From positions 455,754 through 519,753 of the forward strand of contig NZ_QQBB01000004.1 of assembly GCF_003350535.1 (NCBI RefSeq): 64,000 nucleotides of DNA, written 5' to 3'. The notes beneath the pieces are model-generated. The model saw only the letters and a list, made by a program, of their open reading frames with translations. It did not search any database and had not been told where the DNA came from. This document shows positions 44,305 to 52,877 of the stretch, piece after piece; the first letter of the stretch is position 1; the number at the start of each line of letters is the position of its first letter. The DNA comes from Microvirga subterranea (GTDB lineage: Bacteria > Pseudomonadota > Alphaproteobacteria > Rhizobiales > Beijerinckiaceae). The position numbers and the translations under genes are program-made.

Positions 44305-45837
44305 CTACTTGGTTGCAATGGAGATCGGCGTTTCGTCGCGCATGCGCCGTTCGGCGCGGCGTCGGGTCAGCATGCTCATGACAGGGAGCAGCAGGGACCC
44401 GATGACGAGGAGGAGGAGGATCGCGGAGAGCGGCCGCTGAACGAAGATGGAAAGACTGCCCTCGGAGAGCATGAGCGATTGGCGTAGGGATGTTTCCATC
44501 AACTGAGCCAGAACCACGGCGAGCACCACCGGCGCTCTCGGGAGATCGGCCTTCATCATCAGGTAGCCGACCATCCCGAAGAAGAGGGTCAGGCCGACGC
44601 TGAAGAGGCTGAGCGTGGTGGCATAGGCGCCCACCAGCGAAATCACCAGGATCCCCGGGGCAAGGTACTCGTAGGGAATGCGCAGGAGCGACGCGAAGGC
44701 CGGAGCCAGCGGCAAGTTCAGGATCAGCAGGATGATATTGCCGATGAACATGCTGGCGATGAGACCCCAGACGAGGTCGGCCTGCTCGACGAGGAGCGTG
44801 GGGCCCGGCCGGATCCCCTGCAGAACAAGAGCCGCGAGCAGCACGGCCGTCGACGCGGAGCCGGGAATGCCCAGCGCCAGCATCGGGATAAGAGCGCCAT
44901 GCGCGGCCGAGTTGTTGGCCGACTCGGCCGCCGCCACGCCGTCCAATGCGCCGTTTCCGAACCGTTCCGGATGACGGCTGAAGCGCTTCTCGGTCACATA
45001 GGCAAGAATTGCGGCCACCGTCGGGCCCGCCCCAGGCATCAGCCCGATGAAGAAGCCGAGAGTCCCCCCACGCAGAATGGCGATCCGGCACTCGGTCCAG
45101 TCCTTCGCGCTGAGCCACATGTCGCGCAGCCGGGTCTTGATCGGCTCGGAATCGTAGCTTCGCTCAAGCGACGCCAGCACCTCGGCGATACCGAAGATAC
45201 CGATTGCAACGGGAAGGAAATCGATGCCGTCGAGGAGCTCCGTGATGCCGAAGGTGAGGCGGGCACTCCCGAGGATCGGATCCGTGCCGACCAGTGCGAT
45301 CATGAGCCCGAATACCGCCATGAGAATCGCCTTGATGGGAGAGCCCGCCCCGATGCTCGCCGTCGCGGTGATCCCAAGCGCCGCCAGCAGGAAGTATTCC
45401 GGAGACGAGAAGCTCAAGGCGAACTCGGCCAGCGGCGGCGTCACGAACACCAGAGCCGTGACGGCCGCAACGCCCGCCAGAAACGACCCAATCGCCGAGA
45501 CGCTCAGCGCCGCACCTGCCCTGCCTTGCTTCGCCAGCTTGTGGCCGTCGACTGCTGTCATCACGCTCGCCGCCTCGCCCGGCACGTTGACGAGAACGGA
45601 AGTGAGGGTCCCGCCATACATGCCGCCATACATAATGCCTGCCAGCATCATGATGGCCGTTGCCGGAGGAATGCCGAAGGTGATCGGCAGGAGCAGCGCC
45701 ATGCCGGCGGACGGTCCGAGCCCTGGCAGCGCTCCGATGAGCTGACCCAAGCAGACGCCGATGAAGATGAACAGGAGGTTCATCGGCGTGAGAGCAACGC
45801 CGAAACCATGACCTAAGGAGACGAGTGCATCGATCAT
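44305..45837 (-). CDS. tctA: tripartite tricarboxylate transporter permease TctA
   Basis: The 510-residue protein has about 11-12 membrane segments and the TctA signatures GALPGLGPSAGMALLLP near residue 38 and GLMPGAGPTVAAILAY near 260. It forms the large membrane unit for uptake of a carboxylate captured by the TctC protein of the same operon. The gene follows tctB by 21 bases and precedes the decarboxylase gene by 9 bases. Confidence 0.94.
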   Translation of the reverse strand: MIDALVSLGHGFGVALTPMNLLFIFIGVCLGQLIGALPGLGPSAGMALLLPITFGIPPATAIMMLAGIMYGGMYGGTLTSVLVNVPGEAASVMTAVDGHKLAKQGRAGAALSVSAIGSFLAGVAAVTALVFVTPPLAEFALSFSSPEYFLLAALGITATASIGAGSPIKAILMAVFGLMIALVGTDPILGSARLTFGITELLDGIDFLPVAIGIFGIAEVLASLERSYDSEPIKTRLRDMWLSAKDWTECRIAILRGGTLGFFIGLMPGAGPTVAAILAYVTEKRFSRHPERFGNGALDGVAAAESANNSAAHGALIPMLALGIPGSASTAVLLAALVLQGIRPGPTLLVEQADLVWGLIASMFIGNIILLILNLPLAPAFASLLRIPYEYLAPGILVISLVGAYATTLSLFSVGLTLFFGMVGYLMMKADLPRAPVVLAVVLAQLMETSLRQSLMLSEGSLSIFVQRPLSAILLLLVIGSLLLPVMSMLTRRRAERRMRDETPISIATK

Positions 45838-45858
45838 TCGACCTGATCCTTGATGGCG

Positions 45859-46311
45859 TTAGATGCCGATCACGCCCTTTGGGAACGCAATGCCGAGCCA
45901 GGCGGAGAAGACGCCGTAAACGAGCGCCGTCGTGACGGCGGTGGTGAACAGACTGGGCCAAAGGCGCCGGCGCTCCACGGCAAGGAGCAGGAACAGCATG
46001 AAGATGACCGCGGTGGACATCAGCCCCAGGATCGGGGCGAGGACGATCACGGCCCAGAGCCCGGCCGCCGTCAGGAGCACGCGCCGCCACCCGGTGCGAT
46101 CCGGCCAGTCGGCCGGAGGGTTGTCCTGCCGGCGCAGAGCGCCGACAAGAAGAGCAATCGCAAGGACACCGCCCGTCATGGCCACCCAGAGAGGCGCGAA
46201 GCCGGAGCCAGGCGCGAAATCCGCCCAGTAGGGCAGATCGCGGGTGGTCAGAAAGACCACCCCCGACAGGACAAGCATAACAACCGCGCTGAGAATATCC
46301 GCAGTTTTCAT
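45859..46311 (-). CDS. tctB: tripartite tricarboxylate transporter small permease TctB
   Basis: The 150-residue protein has four predicted membrane segments and the TctB family pattern DLPYWADFAPGSGFAPLWV. It pairs with TctA. The start lies 15 bases after the tctC stop, and a 14-bp perfect palindrome fills the gap, which may set the relative amounts of TctC and TctB. Confidence 0.88.
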   Translation of the reverse strand: MKTADILSAVVMLVLSGVVFLTTRDLPYWADFAPGSGFAPLWVAMTGGVLAIALLVGALRRQDNPPADWPDRTGWRRVLLTAAGLWAVIVLAPILGLMSTAVIFMLFLLLAVERRRLWPSLFTTAVTTALVYGVFSAWLGIAFPKGVIGI

Positions 46312-46312
46312 G

Positions 46313-46326
46313 GCCGGGCGCCCGGC
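46313..46326. other. 14-bp palindrome between tctC and tctB
   Basis: GCCGGGCGCCCGGC is a perfect palindrome lying directly between the tctC stop codon and the tctB start codon on the minus strand. In the mRNA it can form a short GC-rich hairpin, a known way to keep the upstream binding-protein message stable while lowering downstream expression. It leaves no room for a usual ribosome site before tctB. Confidence 0.5.
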
Positions 46327-47334
46327 TTATTTCGCGAGGCCAAGGTCGGACAGAAGGGCAAGGTGCTCCTTATGAAGCTTCGCCATGTGCTCCTTGGCCT
46401 GGCTTGCCGGCACTACCTCGCTGCGCAGGAACATCTCCTTGACCATTGCCTTCCAGGCATCGGTGGCGACGAGCTTCTGGATCGCGTCATCCCAGAACTT
46501 AACGAGGGCGGGATCCATGTCCGGCGGACCGGCGAGTCCCCAGGACTGCCCCCAAATGATGTCATAGCCCTGCTCCTTTGCGGTCGGAACGTCCTTGAAT
46601 TCGGGTTCCGTGCGACGGCTTTCGCTGAGCACGGCCAGAACCTTCGCCTTGTTGCTCTTGATCAGCGGCAGCGCCTCGCTCGGAGGCAGAACGATCATGT
46701 CGACATTGCCGCCAAGGAACGCGGATGCGGCAGCGCCGCCACCATCGAACGGCACATAGTTCAGCTTCACGCCACCAGCCTTCTCGACCAGGCCGGTTAC
46801 CATGTGGTCCGTCGATCCGGCCTGGGCGCCCGCGACCTTGATGCCGCGCTCGCGCTGTTTGGCGAGATCGATGAACTCCTTGAAATTCTTGGCCTGCGAG
46901 TTGGGCTGCACGGCGATCAGGAGATCGCCCTGGATGAACATGCTGATGGGGGTGAGCTTGTCGTAGATCGTCGGCTGGCCGGTGGTGATCGGCGTCGTCA
47001 GGATCGGCTGGGCGATGGTGAGCACCGTGTTCTCGTCGCCCTTCTTGTTCAGCACCCAGTTGGCCGCCACCATCCACGAACCGCCGGTCCGGTTCTGCAC
47101 GACGATCGGGTTCGTGATGATCTTCTCTTCATTGAGGATCTTCGCCGCGCGACGCATCAGCACGTCCGGCGTGCCGCCGGGGCTCGTTCCCGAGGTGATC
47201 TCGATGGGGCCGTTAGGGGCCTTCTGGGCAAGAGCCGTCGGGCTGGCGAGCATCAAAGCGGCGGTTGCAGAGACGGCCCCGAGCATCATGAGGCGACGGC
47301 TGAACCGGGTCGAGAACGTACCGATCTTGTACAT
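46327..47334 (-). CDS. tctC: tripartite tricarboxylate transporter solute-binding protein TctC (Bug family)
   Basis: The 335-residue protein has a signal peptide (cleavage near ALAQK) and the Bug fold, with the family regions GPIEITSGTSPGGTPDV and VAGAQAGSTDHM. It captures a carboxylate for TctAB in the periplasm. The region DGGGAAASAFLGGNVDM is the usual ligand-binding loop. It leads the operon tctC-tctB-tctA-amidohydrolase-MFS, and its upstream region carries the tandem operator shared with the aldehyde dehydrogenase operon. GGAGG lies eight bases before the ATG. Confidence 0.92.
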   Translation of the reverse strand: MYKIGTFSTRFSRRLMMLGAVSATAALMLASPTALAQKAPNGPIEITSGTSPGGTPDVLMRRAAKILNEEKIITNPIVVQNRTGGSWMVAANWVLNKKGDENTVLTIAQPILTTPITTGQPTIYDKLTPISMFIQGDLLIAVQPNSQAKNFKEFIDLAKQRERGIKVAGAQAGSTDHMVTGLVEKAGGVKLNYVPFDGGGAAASAFLGGNVDMIVLPPSEALPLIKSNKAKVLAVLSESRRTEPEFKDVPTAKEQGYDIIWGQSWGLAGPPDMDPALVKFWDDAIQKLVATDAWKAMVKEMFLRSEVVPASQAKEHMAKLHKEHLALLSDLGLAK

Positions 47335-47357
47335 GGTTGCTTCCTCCGATTGATGGC

Positions 47358-47377
47358 TTATTATGACGTCTTATGAC
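47358..47377. promoter_or_regulatory. tandem operator in front of tctC
   Basis: Two 10-bp boxes lie end to end: TTATTATGAC and GTCTTATGAC on the plus strand. They match the boxes at 31467-31486 in sequence, length and tandem spacing. They lie just downstream of the predicted tctC promoter and 105 bases before the divergent GntR gene. Confidence 0.65.
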
Positions 47378-47383
47378 GTTTTG

Positions 47384-47413
47384 AGACTAGGTCCGGCTTT
47401 CCTTCCGTGTCAA
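47384..47413 (-). promoter_or_regulatory. sigma-70-type promoter of the tctC operon
   Basis: On the minus strand TTGACA and TAGTCT are separated by 18 bases. The predicted start lies at the edge of the tandem operator, the same geometry as in front of the aldehyde dehydrogenase operon. Confidence 0.5.
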
Positions 47414-47481
47414 GCTCGATAATAGAGACATCCTAAGACGAGCGGAGATCACCGCCGGGAGCATCCAGAGAAGGCGCTTCG

Positions 47482-48297
47482 ATGACAGATACAGGCCCCC
47501 AGCTTCACCCCCTCAGAGGGACCGGCAGCACACCCCTGTGGCTCCAGCTCAAGCATGCCTTGCGGGATTACGTGACGTTCGATCTGCAGCCGGGGGACAA
47601 GATTCCCTCGGAAAGCGAACTCTGTGACCATTACGACCTGTCACGCATCACCGTACGGCAGGCGATCTCGGCTCTGGTGGACGAGGGCTTCCTTCAGAAG
47701 AAGCAGGGTCGGGGCACGTTCGTCCTTGCGCCCCGGCTTGCTGAGCCTCTGACGGATCCTGAGCACTTCCTGCTTTCCGGCTTCGATGCGGCCGACCCAA
47801 GGAGCATCCGCGTCTACAGTGCCGAAACGGTTCCGGCACCGGATTGGATCATCGCGAAGCTCGGTCTTCGCGCAGGCGACAACGTCCACAAGATCCGGAA
47901 GGTGTTGTCGGATGACGGGCAGCCGGTGGCGTTCCGCACGACGTTCGTGCCGGCCGGCATCGCACCGAAGCTCCTGCAGGCGGACCTCTCGCAGCCGATC
48001 TATGCTGTCATCGAGAAACTCTATGATGTCGAAGCGGTCGAGGCCGATGAGGTCATCGAGTTCATCGTCGCCGACGGGTTCCGGGCCGACATGCTCCATG
48101 TCGCGGTCGGGCACCCGCTCATCCTCGTGGAGCGGATCATCTACTCGGACAGCGGCGAGGCGCTGGAATGCTCACGCGCCTATTACCGGGCCGACCGCTT
48201 CCGCCTGCGTCATCGGCTGCGGCGCGCCGACTCGAAGGCGGGTCATCCGCACCGGCAGCTCGCGACCGAAATCGCAACCGTGAATGCCGACGCGTAA
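47482..48297 (+). CDS. GntR family regulator (HutC/UTRA type)
   Basis: The 271-residue protein has an N-terminal winged helix (PSESELCDHYDLSRITVRQ, residues 38-56, then GRGTFVLAP) and a C-terminal UTRA ligand-binding domain. Regulators of this type repress transport and catabolic genes until a ligand, often a carboxylate or sugar, binds. It is divergent from tctC and lies beside one of the two tandem operators; the other is 16 kb away in front of the aldehyde dehydrogenase operon. It is therefore the best candidate for the regulator of both. Confidence 0.9.
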   Translation: MTDTGPQLHPLRGTGSTPLWLQLKHALRDYVTFDLQPGDKIPSESELCDHYDLSRITVRQAISALVDEGFLQKKQGRGTFVLAPRLAEPLTDPEHFLLSGFDAADPRSIRVYSAETVPAPDWIIAKLGLRAGDNVHKIRKVLSDDGQPVAFRTTFVPAGIAPKLLQADLSQPIYAVIEKLYDVEAVEADEVIEFIVADGFRADMLHVAVGHPLILVERIIYSDSGEALECSRAYYRADRFRLRHRLRRADSKAGHPHRQLATEIATVNADA

Positions 48298-48312
48298 CGT
48301 CCCGGCATCGGA

Positions 48313-48612
48313 TCACGAGAAGAGGCGGTCACCCTGCTCGTCGATGATCTGCCTGGCCTTGGCCACCGAGAATGTTGCGGCATCGTCCTTGCTGGCATGG
48401 GTCTCGGCCCGAACGAAGCGGTGCTCCTTCGTCTCGGCGCCGAAATCCTTCTCGATCACACCCGCCGTCTGGAACTGCCCCTTGGAGGGGTAAGGCGCCG
48501 GGCGAATTCGGAAGCCTTTATATTCCACGGCCTCTGCCACGGCTTCGGATTCGCGTTTCGCTTCGCCACTGCCGCCGAGACGCGACCACAGATCCTTGAA
48601 GAACGATGCCAT
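48313..48612 (-). CDS. HlyU family protein
   Basis: The 99-residue protein starts MASFFKDLWSRLGG and has the HlyU features EYKGFRIRPAPY and QTAGVIEKDFG. HlyU is a transcriptional regulator in Vibrio, but the short alphaproteobacterial members have no demonstrated DNA-binding role known to me. AGGTGA lies five bases before the ATG. It is tail to tail with the GntR gene. Confidence 0.82.
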   Translation of the reverse strand: MASFFKDLWSRLGGSGEAKRESEAVAEAVEYKGFRIRPAPYPSKGQFQTAGVIEKDFGAETKEHRFVRAETHASKDDAATFSVAKARQIIDEQGDRLFS

Positions 48613-48688
48613 TGGGCTCACCTGTCGTTGATTCGGACTGGCAGAATAGACGAGGACGCGCATCCGCCCGCCACGCCTATATGAACGG

Positions 48689-49864
48689 TCAGTCCTGATA
48701 CCGGATCGTGATGCACTCCGCAGCCCGGCGGGCATGTTCGCGGGCGAGATCGGTCGTCTCCGCCGTTGCCAAGGCCACTCCCATCCGCCGGTAGGGACGG
48801 GTCGTCGGCTTTCCGAAGACGCGCACATCGATCTCGCCGCCCTCCGCGCCCTGCCGGAGCGCCTCCGCAAGCCCCTCGATGGAGAAGCGCTCGGACGCGC
48901 GGTCTGCGAGAACCACGGCGGATGCCGATGGACCGTGGAGCCTGATGGCCGGAATCGGGAGACCGAGGATGGCCCGCGCATGGAGATCGAACTCGGAAAG
49001 GTTCTGCGAGATCAGCGTAACCATGCCGGTGTCGTGAGGACGAGGGGAGAGTTCGGAGAAGATGACCTCGTCCTTGGTGACGAAGAATTCGACTCCGAAG
49101 ATGCCGTAGCCGCCGAGGTTGTCGACGACCTTCTCGGCCATATCCTTCGCTTCGACGAGAAGCTTGTCGGTCATAGGCGTTGGCTGCCAGGATTCCTGGT
49201 AGTCGCCACGCTCCTGTCGATGACCGATCGGTTCGCAGAACTTGACACCCTCTCGCGTGCGGACCGTCAAGAGGGTGATCTCGTAGTCGAAGCGAATGAA
49301 CTCCTCGACGATGACCTTCTTGCGATCGCCGCGCATGTTCTCGACCGCGTAGGTCCAGCACTTCTCCAGATCCTCGTTGGAATGGGCGTTGCTCTGTCCC
49401 TTGCCCGAAGATGACATGACAGGCTTGATCACGCAGGGAAGCCCCGTATGTGCCGCGGCGGCGCGAACCTCCTCCAGGCTTTCGGCATACCGGTATTTCG
49501 ATGTGCGGAGCCCCAGTTCGGATGCGGCGACCTCGCGGATCCGATCCCGGTTCATGGTCATGTAGGTAGCCCGGGCGGACGGCACGACCATGAAGCCCTT
49601 GTCCTCGAATTCCTGCAGCACTTCCGTCCGGATCGCTTCGACTTCTGGGACGATGTAGTCCGGACGGTGCCTTTCGATCACCTCCCGCAGGGCCTCAGGG
49701 TCAAGCATGGAGAAGATCTCCGCCTCGTCGGAGACCTGCATCGCCGGCGCATGCGCATAGTTGTCACAGGCGACGACATAGCAGCCGTAGCGCTTGGAAG
49801 AAATCGCGAACTCCTTGCCGAGTTCGCCGGATCCGAGGAGGAGGATCTTGGCCGTAAACGTCAT
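48689..49864 (-). CDS. purT: formate-dependent phosphoribosylglycinamide formyltransferase
   Basis: The 391-residue protein is an ATP-grasp enzyme with the PurT N-terminus ILLLGSGELGKEFAI, the ATP-binding region CVIKPVMSSSGKGQS and the C-terminal GKPTTRPYRRMGVALA. It adds formyl to GAR with formate and ATP in purine synthesis, an alternative to the folate-dependent PurN. It stands alone between the HlyU-like gene and a divergent glutathionyl-hydroquinone reductase gene. Confidence 0.95.
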   Translation of the reverse strand: MTFTAKILLLGSGELGKEFAISSKRYGCYVVACDNYAHAPAMQVSDEAEIFSMLDPEALREVIERHRPDYIVPEVEAIRTEVLQEFEDKGFMVVPSARATYMTMNRDRIREVAASELGLRTSKYRYAESLEEVRAAAAHTGLPCVIKPVMSSSGKGQSNAHSNEDLEKCWTYAVENMRGDRKKVIVEEFIRFDYEITLLTVRTREGVKFCEPIGHRQERGDYQESWQPTPMTDKLLVEAKDMAEKVVDNLGGYGIFGVEFFVTKDEVIFSELSPRPHDTGMVTLISQNLSEFDLHARAILGLPIPAIRLHGPSASAVVLADRASERFSIEGLAEALRQGAEGGEIDVRVFGKPTTRPYRRMGVALATAETTDLAREHARRAAECITIRYQD

Positions 49865-50073
49865 CAGGGTCTCATCTGTCGCCGGGGAGTGCTCTCCTTG
49901 TCCACCATCCGGCTATCCGTCGCAAGCCTCGCGGCTGTCGAGATGCGCGCCCTCGCAGGCAGATGGCTGACTTGCAGCCGTCATGGCCCTAGGTTGATGA
50001 CACGGGACCAGCAAGGCGGCGGTGGCGATGCCATGGATGAGAGCACAACCGCCCCGCAGAACAGGAGGCAATC

Positions 50074-51045
50074 ATGGGAGCCCTCGTCGAAGGTGTCTGG
50101 CAGGATCAGCCCATCGTGCCGAAGAGCCGCGACGGACGCTTTGTCCGCAAGGATTCCGCATTCCGCAACTGGATCACGACGGACGGATCGCCTGGACCAA
50201 CCGGAGCCGGCGGGTTCAAGGCGGAGCCGGGCCGCTACCACCTTTATGTGTCGCTGGCCTGCCCCTGGGCCCACCGAACTCTTATCTTTCGCAGCCTGAA
50301 GGGTCTGGAGGATATGGTCAGCGTCTCGGTGGTGAACTGGCTGATGCTGGAGAACGGCTGGACCTTTGAAGAAGCGCCCGGCGTCATTCCCGACCCGATC
50401 CACGATGCCCGCTGCCTGTATCAGGTCTACACTGCTGCCGACCCGACTTATACGGGCAAGGTCACGGTTCCGGTGCTGTGGGACAGGGAGCGCGCCACCA
50501 TCGTCAACAATGAATCGTCGGAAATCATTCGGATGTTCAACCGGGCCTTCGACGAAGTCGGCGCGAAAGCCGGCGACTATTATCCCGAGGACCTGAGAGA
50601 CGAGATCGACCGGCTCAATGCGCGCATCTACGACACCGTCAACAACGGGGTCTACAAGGCCGGGTTCGCGACCCGGCAGGAGGCGTACGAGGAGGCCGTT
50701 ACGTCGCTCTTCGAAAGCCTCGACTGGCTCGACCATCTTCTAGGATCGCAGCGCTATCTCGCGGGCGAGCGGCAGACGGAAGCGGACTGGCGCCTCTTCA
50801 CGACCCTCGTGCGGTTCGATCCGGTCTATGTCGGGCATTTCAAATGCAATCTGCGGCGGATCGCGGATTATCCGAACCTATCCGGGTATCTGCGCGACCT
50901 CTATCAGGTCCCGGGCATCGCCGAGACGGTCAACATGCAGCATATCAAAGGGCACTACTATGAGAGCCATCGCATGATCAATCCGACCGGAATCGTGCCG
51001 AAAGGCCCGATCATCGACCTCAAGGTTCCCTCAGGTCGCTCGTGA
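50074..51045 (+). CDS. glutathionyl-hydroquinone reductase (Xi-class GST, YqjG/PcpF-like)
   Basis: The 323-residue protein has the thioredoxin-like domain with the Xi-class active site ACPWAHRT (catalytic Cys) and the C-terminal all-helical GST domain, plus the family end motif HYYESHRMINPTGIVP. It reduces glutathionyl-hydroquinones, a protective step in aromatic and halo-aromatic metabolism. GGAGG lies six bases before the ATG. Its 3' end overlaps the convergent BKACE gene by 15 bases. Confidence 0.93.
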   Translation: MGALVEGVWQDQPIVPKSRDGRFVRKDSAFRNWITTDGSPGPTGAGGFKAEPGRYHLYVSLACPWAHRTLIFRSLKGLEDMVSVSVVNWLMLENGWTFEEAPGVIPDPIHDARCLYQVYTAADPTYTGKVTVPVLWDRERATIVNNESSEIIRMFNRAFDEVGAKAGDYYPEDLRDEIDRLNARIYDTVNNGVYKAGFATRQEAYEEAVTSLFESLDWLDHLLGSQRYLAGERQTEADWRLFTTLVRFDPVYVGHFKCNLRRIADYPNLSGYLRDLYQVPGIAETVNMQHIKGHYYESHRMINPTGIVPKGPIIDLKVPSGRS

Positions 51046-51885
51046 GGCAGCGGCAGCAGGCGCAAGCCCGAGAAGACGGCGAGCCTCTTCGGGTGTGGCG
51101 GCGCGTCGTCCGTGACGCTCAATCGCCAGCACGGCGAGCTCGACCAGTTCGGCATTACTCGTGGCCAGGCGCTCCTTCGTCACCCTGATATTGTCCTCGA
51201 TGCCGGTCCGCACCGCGTCGGCGCCACGGGCCAGCGCCCATTCCATCACCCGCGACTGATGCCGCCCGATCCCGGCGGCAGTCCAGGTCGCCTCCGGCAT
51301 GACCCGTCGAAGTTCTCCGAGGAGAATATCAAGAAGATGCTCCTCCGCCGGCAGAGCGTTCTGCACGCCCATGACGAACTGAACGTGCGGTCGTTCGTCC
51401 ATCAGGCCGCGTGCGATCAGATGCCGTGCGCCATGGAGATGAGACAGGTCGAAGATCTCGATTTCGGGTCGGATCCCGTGCTGCTTCATCGTGCCGGCAA
51501 GCCCCTCCACGAAGCTGGTGTGGTTCTCGTACACGATCGTCGGGAAATTGACCGAGCCGGTCGACAGAGAGGCCATATCAGGCTTGAGATAGAGTGCGCT
51601 TCCCCGCTGGGACGGATCGCGCCCGCGTCCCCCCGTCGAGAACTGGATGACCATCCCGGGGCAATGGCGCCGGATGCCCTCCTGGACCTGGGCGAAGCGC
51701 TCAGGATCCGACGAAGGCGTCTCGTCATCGTTGCGGACATGGATATGCACCAGGCTGGCCCCGGCCTCATAGGCCTGCTGCGTGGACTCGATCTGCTCGG
51801 ACGGCGTGATCGGAACAGCCGGATTGTCCTTCTTGCGAGGAACGGAGCCGGTGATCGCGACAGTGATGACGATGGGCGAGGTCAT
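51031..51885 (-). CDS. beta-keto acid cleavage enzyme (BKACE family)
   Basis: The 284-residue TIM-barrel protein has the zinc motif VHIHVRND near residue 46 and further BKACE features (QFSTGGRG, SLSTGSVNFP, MGVQNALPA). Family members condense a beta-keto acid with acetyl-CoA to give acetoacetate and a CoA ester; the founding member is Kce of lysine fermentation, and others handle dehydrocarnitine. The specificity cannot be assigned here. GAGGG lies seven bases before the ATG. Confidence 0.9.
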   Translation of the reverse strand: MTSPIVITVAITGSVPRKKDNPAVPITPSEQIESTQQAYEAGASLVHIHVRNDDETPSSDPERFAQVQEGIRRHCPGMVIQFSTGGRGRDPSQRGSALYLKPDMASLSTGSVNFPTIVYENHTSFVEGLAGTMKQHGIRPEIEIFDLSHLHGARHLIARGLMDERPHVQFVMGVQNALPAEEHLLDILLGELRRVMPEATWTAAGIGRHQSRVMEWALARGADAVRTGIEDNIRVTKERLATSNAELVELAVLAIERHGRRAATPEEARRLLGLAPAAAASRAT

Positions 51886-52026
51886 GGTCGATCCCTCAGA
51901 TGTGATCTCTCGTGAGGCAGCTCCGTCTTGTGCTCACCTTGGAGCGTGAACTTTAATGTCAAGGGCAGGCGGCGGGCCGGACGGTTGGTCCGCTCGCTTT
52001 CCTGAGCGAAAGCAAGGATGGACCGC

Positions 52027-52380
52027 ATGAGATATCGTCTGATGGGCCTCTTTCTCTCCGGTGCGCTGCTTCTCGGCGGCGGCGCGCTCGCTCATCATGG
52101 CTGGGGCAGCTATGACGCCGGCAGGAAGCTGTCGGTGACCAGCGCCGTACAGAAGGTCGAATGGCAGAATCCTCATGTGATGATCGTCGTGGTTCACGAA
52201 GGTAAGGCCTGGGAGGCCGTTCTCGCCCCGCCCTTCCGCATGGATGCCCGCGGCCTCGACCCGGAGATGATCAAGGCGGGCACGACCGTCACGCTCGAGG
52301 GCTATCCGTCCACCCGGGTCGAGAATGAGCTGCGGGCAGAGCGGATCATCGCAGGCGGCAGGACATTCGAGCTGCGCTGA
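52027..52380 (+). CDS. DUF6152 family secreted protein
   Basis: The 117-residue protein has a signal peptide (LFLSGALLLGGGALA) followed by HHGWGSYD, the hallmark of DUF6152, and a small beta domain with WQNPHVMIVV. The His-rich start may bind a metal. The ATG at 52027 is chosen over one three codons upstream because AAGGA lies eight bases before it. The next gene begins six bases after its stop, and the pair is common in Hyphomicrobiales; the function is unknown. Confidence 0.85.
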   Translation: MRYRLMGLFLSGALLLGGGALAHHGWGSYDAGRKLSVTSAVQKVEWQNPHVMIVVVHEGKAWEAVLAPPFRMDARGLDPEMIKAGTTVTLEGYPSTRVENELRAERIIAGGRTFELR

Positions 52381-52386
52381 CCGGCG

Positions 52387-52854
52387 ATGTATCTCGACCT
52401 GCTGGCGGCGCTTGAGCAATCCTGGCTGGGCCACACGGCCCGTCATTCGGCGTGGCTGTTCACGATCGCCAATCTGCTGCACGTGCTCGGCTCCGCATTC
52501 GTGGTCGGAAGCATCGCGGTCTTCGACCTGAAGGTCCTGGCGGACCATGGGCGTCAGGCATGGCAGGTCGGCCGCTTCGCCATTCCGCTTGCGGCTGCGG
52601 GTCTTGCCTTGCAGATCCCGACCGGAACGATCCTGCTTGCCGTAGAGGCCCGCTCCCTCGGAACCAACCCTGCCTTCTACGCAAAGCTCGCGTTGATTGC
52701 CCTAGGGCTCATGAACGTTGCGCTCTTTCATGCCCGCTTCGGCTCCGCTCTCCGAAAAGATTCGCTGCCGCCGGATGCGCGGGCCTATGCACTGGTTTCC
52801 CTTTTCGCCTGGATCCTCGTCCTCTTCGCCGGCCGGATGATCGCCTATCTCTAG
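52387..52854 (+). CDS. four-span membrane protein (DUF6644-like)
   Basis: The 155-residue protein has four predicted transmembrane helices, with conserved-looking His residues in the first (LLHVLGSAFVVG) and third-to-fourth region (NVALFHARFG). It is probably co-translated with the DUF6152 gene six bases upstream. The pairing of a periplasmic His-rich protein with a small membrane protein suggests a copper or redox role, but this is speculation. Confidence 0.75.
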   Translation: MYLDLLAALEQSWLGHTARHSAWLFTIANLLHVLGSAFVVGSIAVFDLKVLADHGRQAWQVGRFAIPLAAAGLALQIPTGTILLAVEARSLGTNPAFYAKLALIALGLMNVALFHARFGSALRKDSLPPDARAYALVSLFAWILVLFAGRMIAYL

Positions 52855-52877
52855 GGATTAGAGGACGAGGCCCGTGC

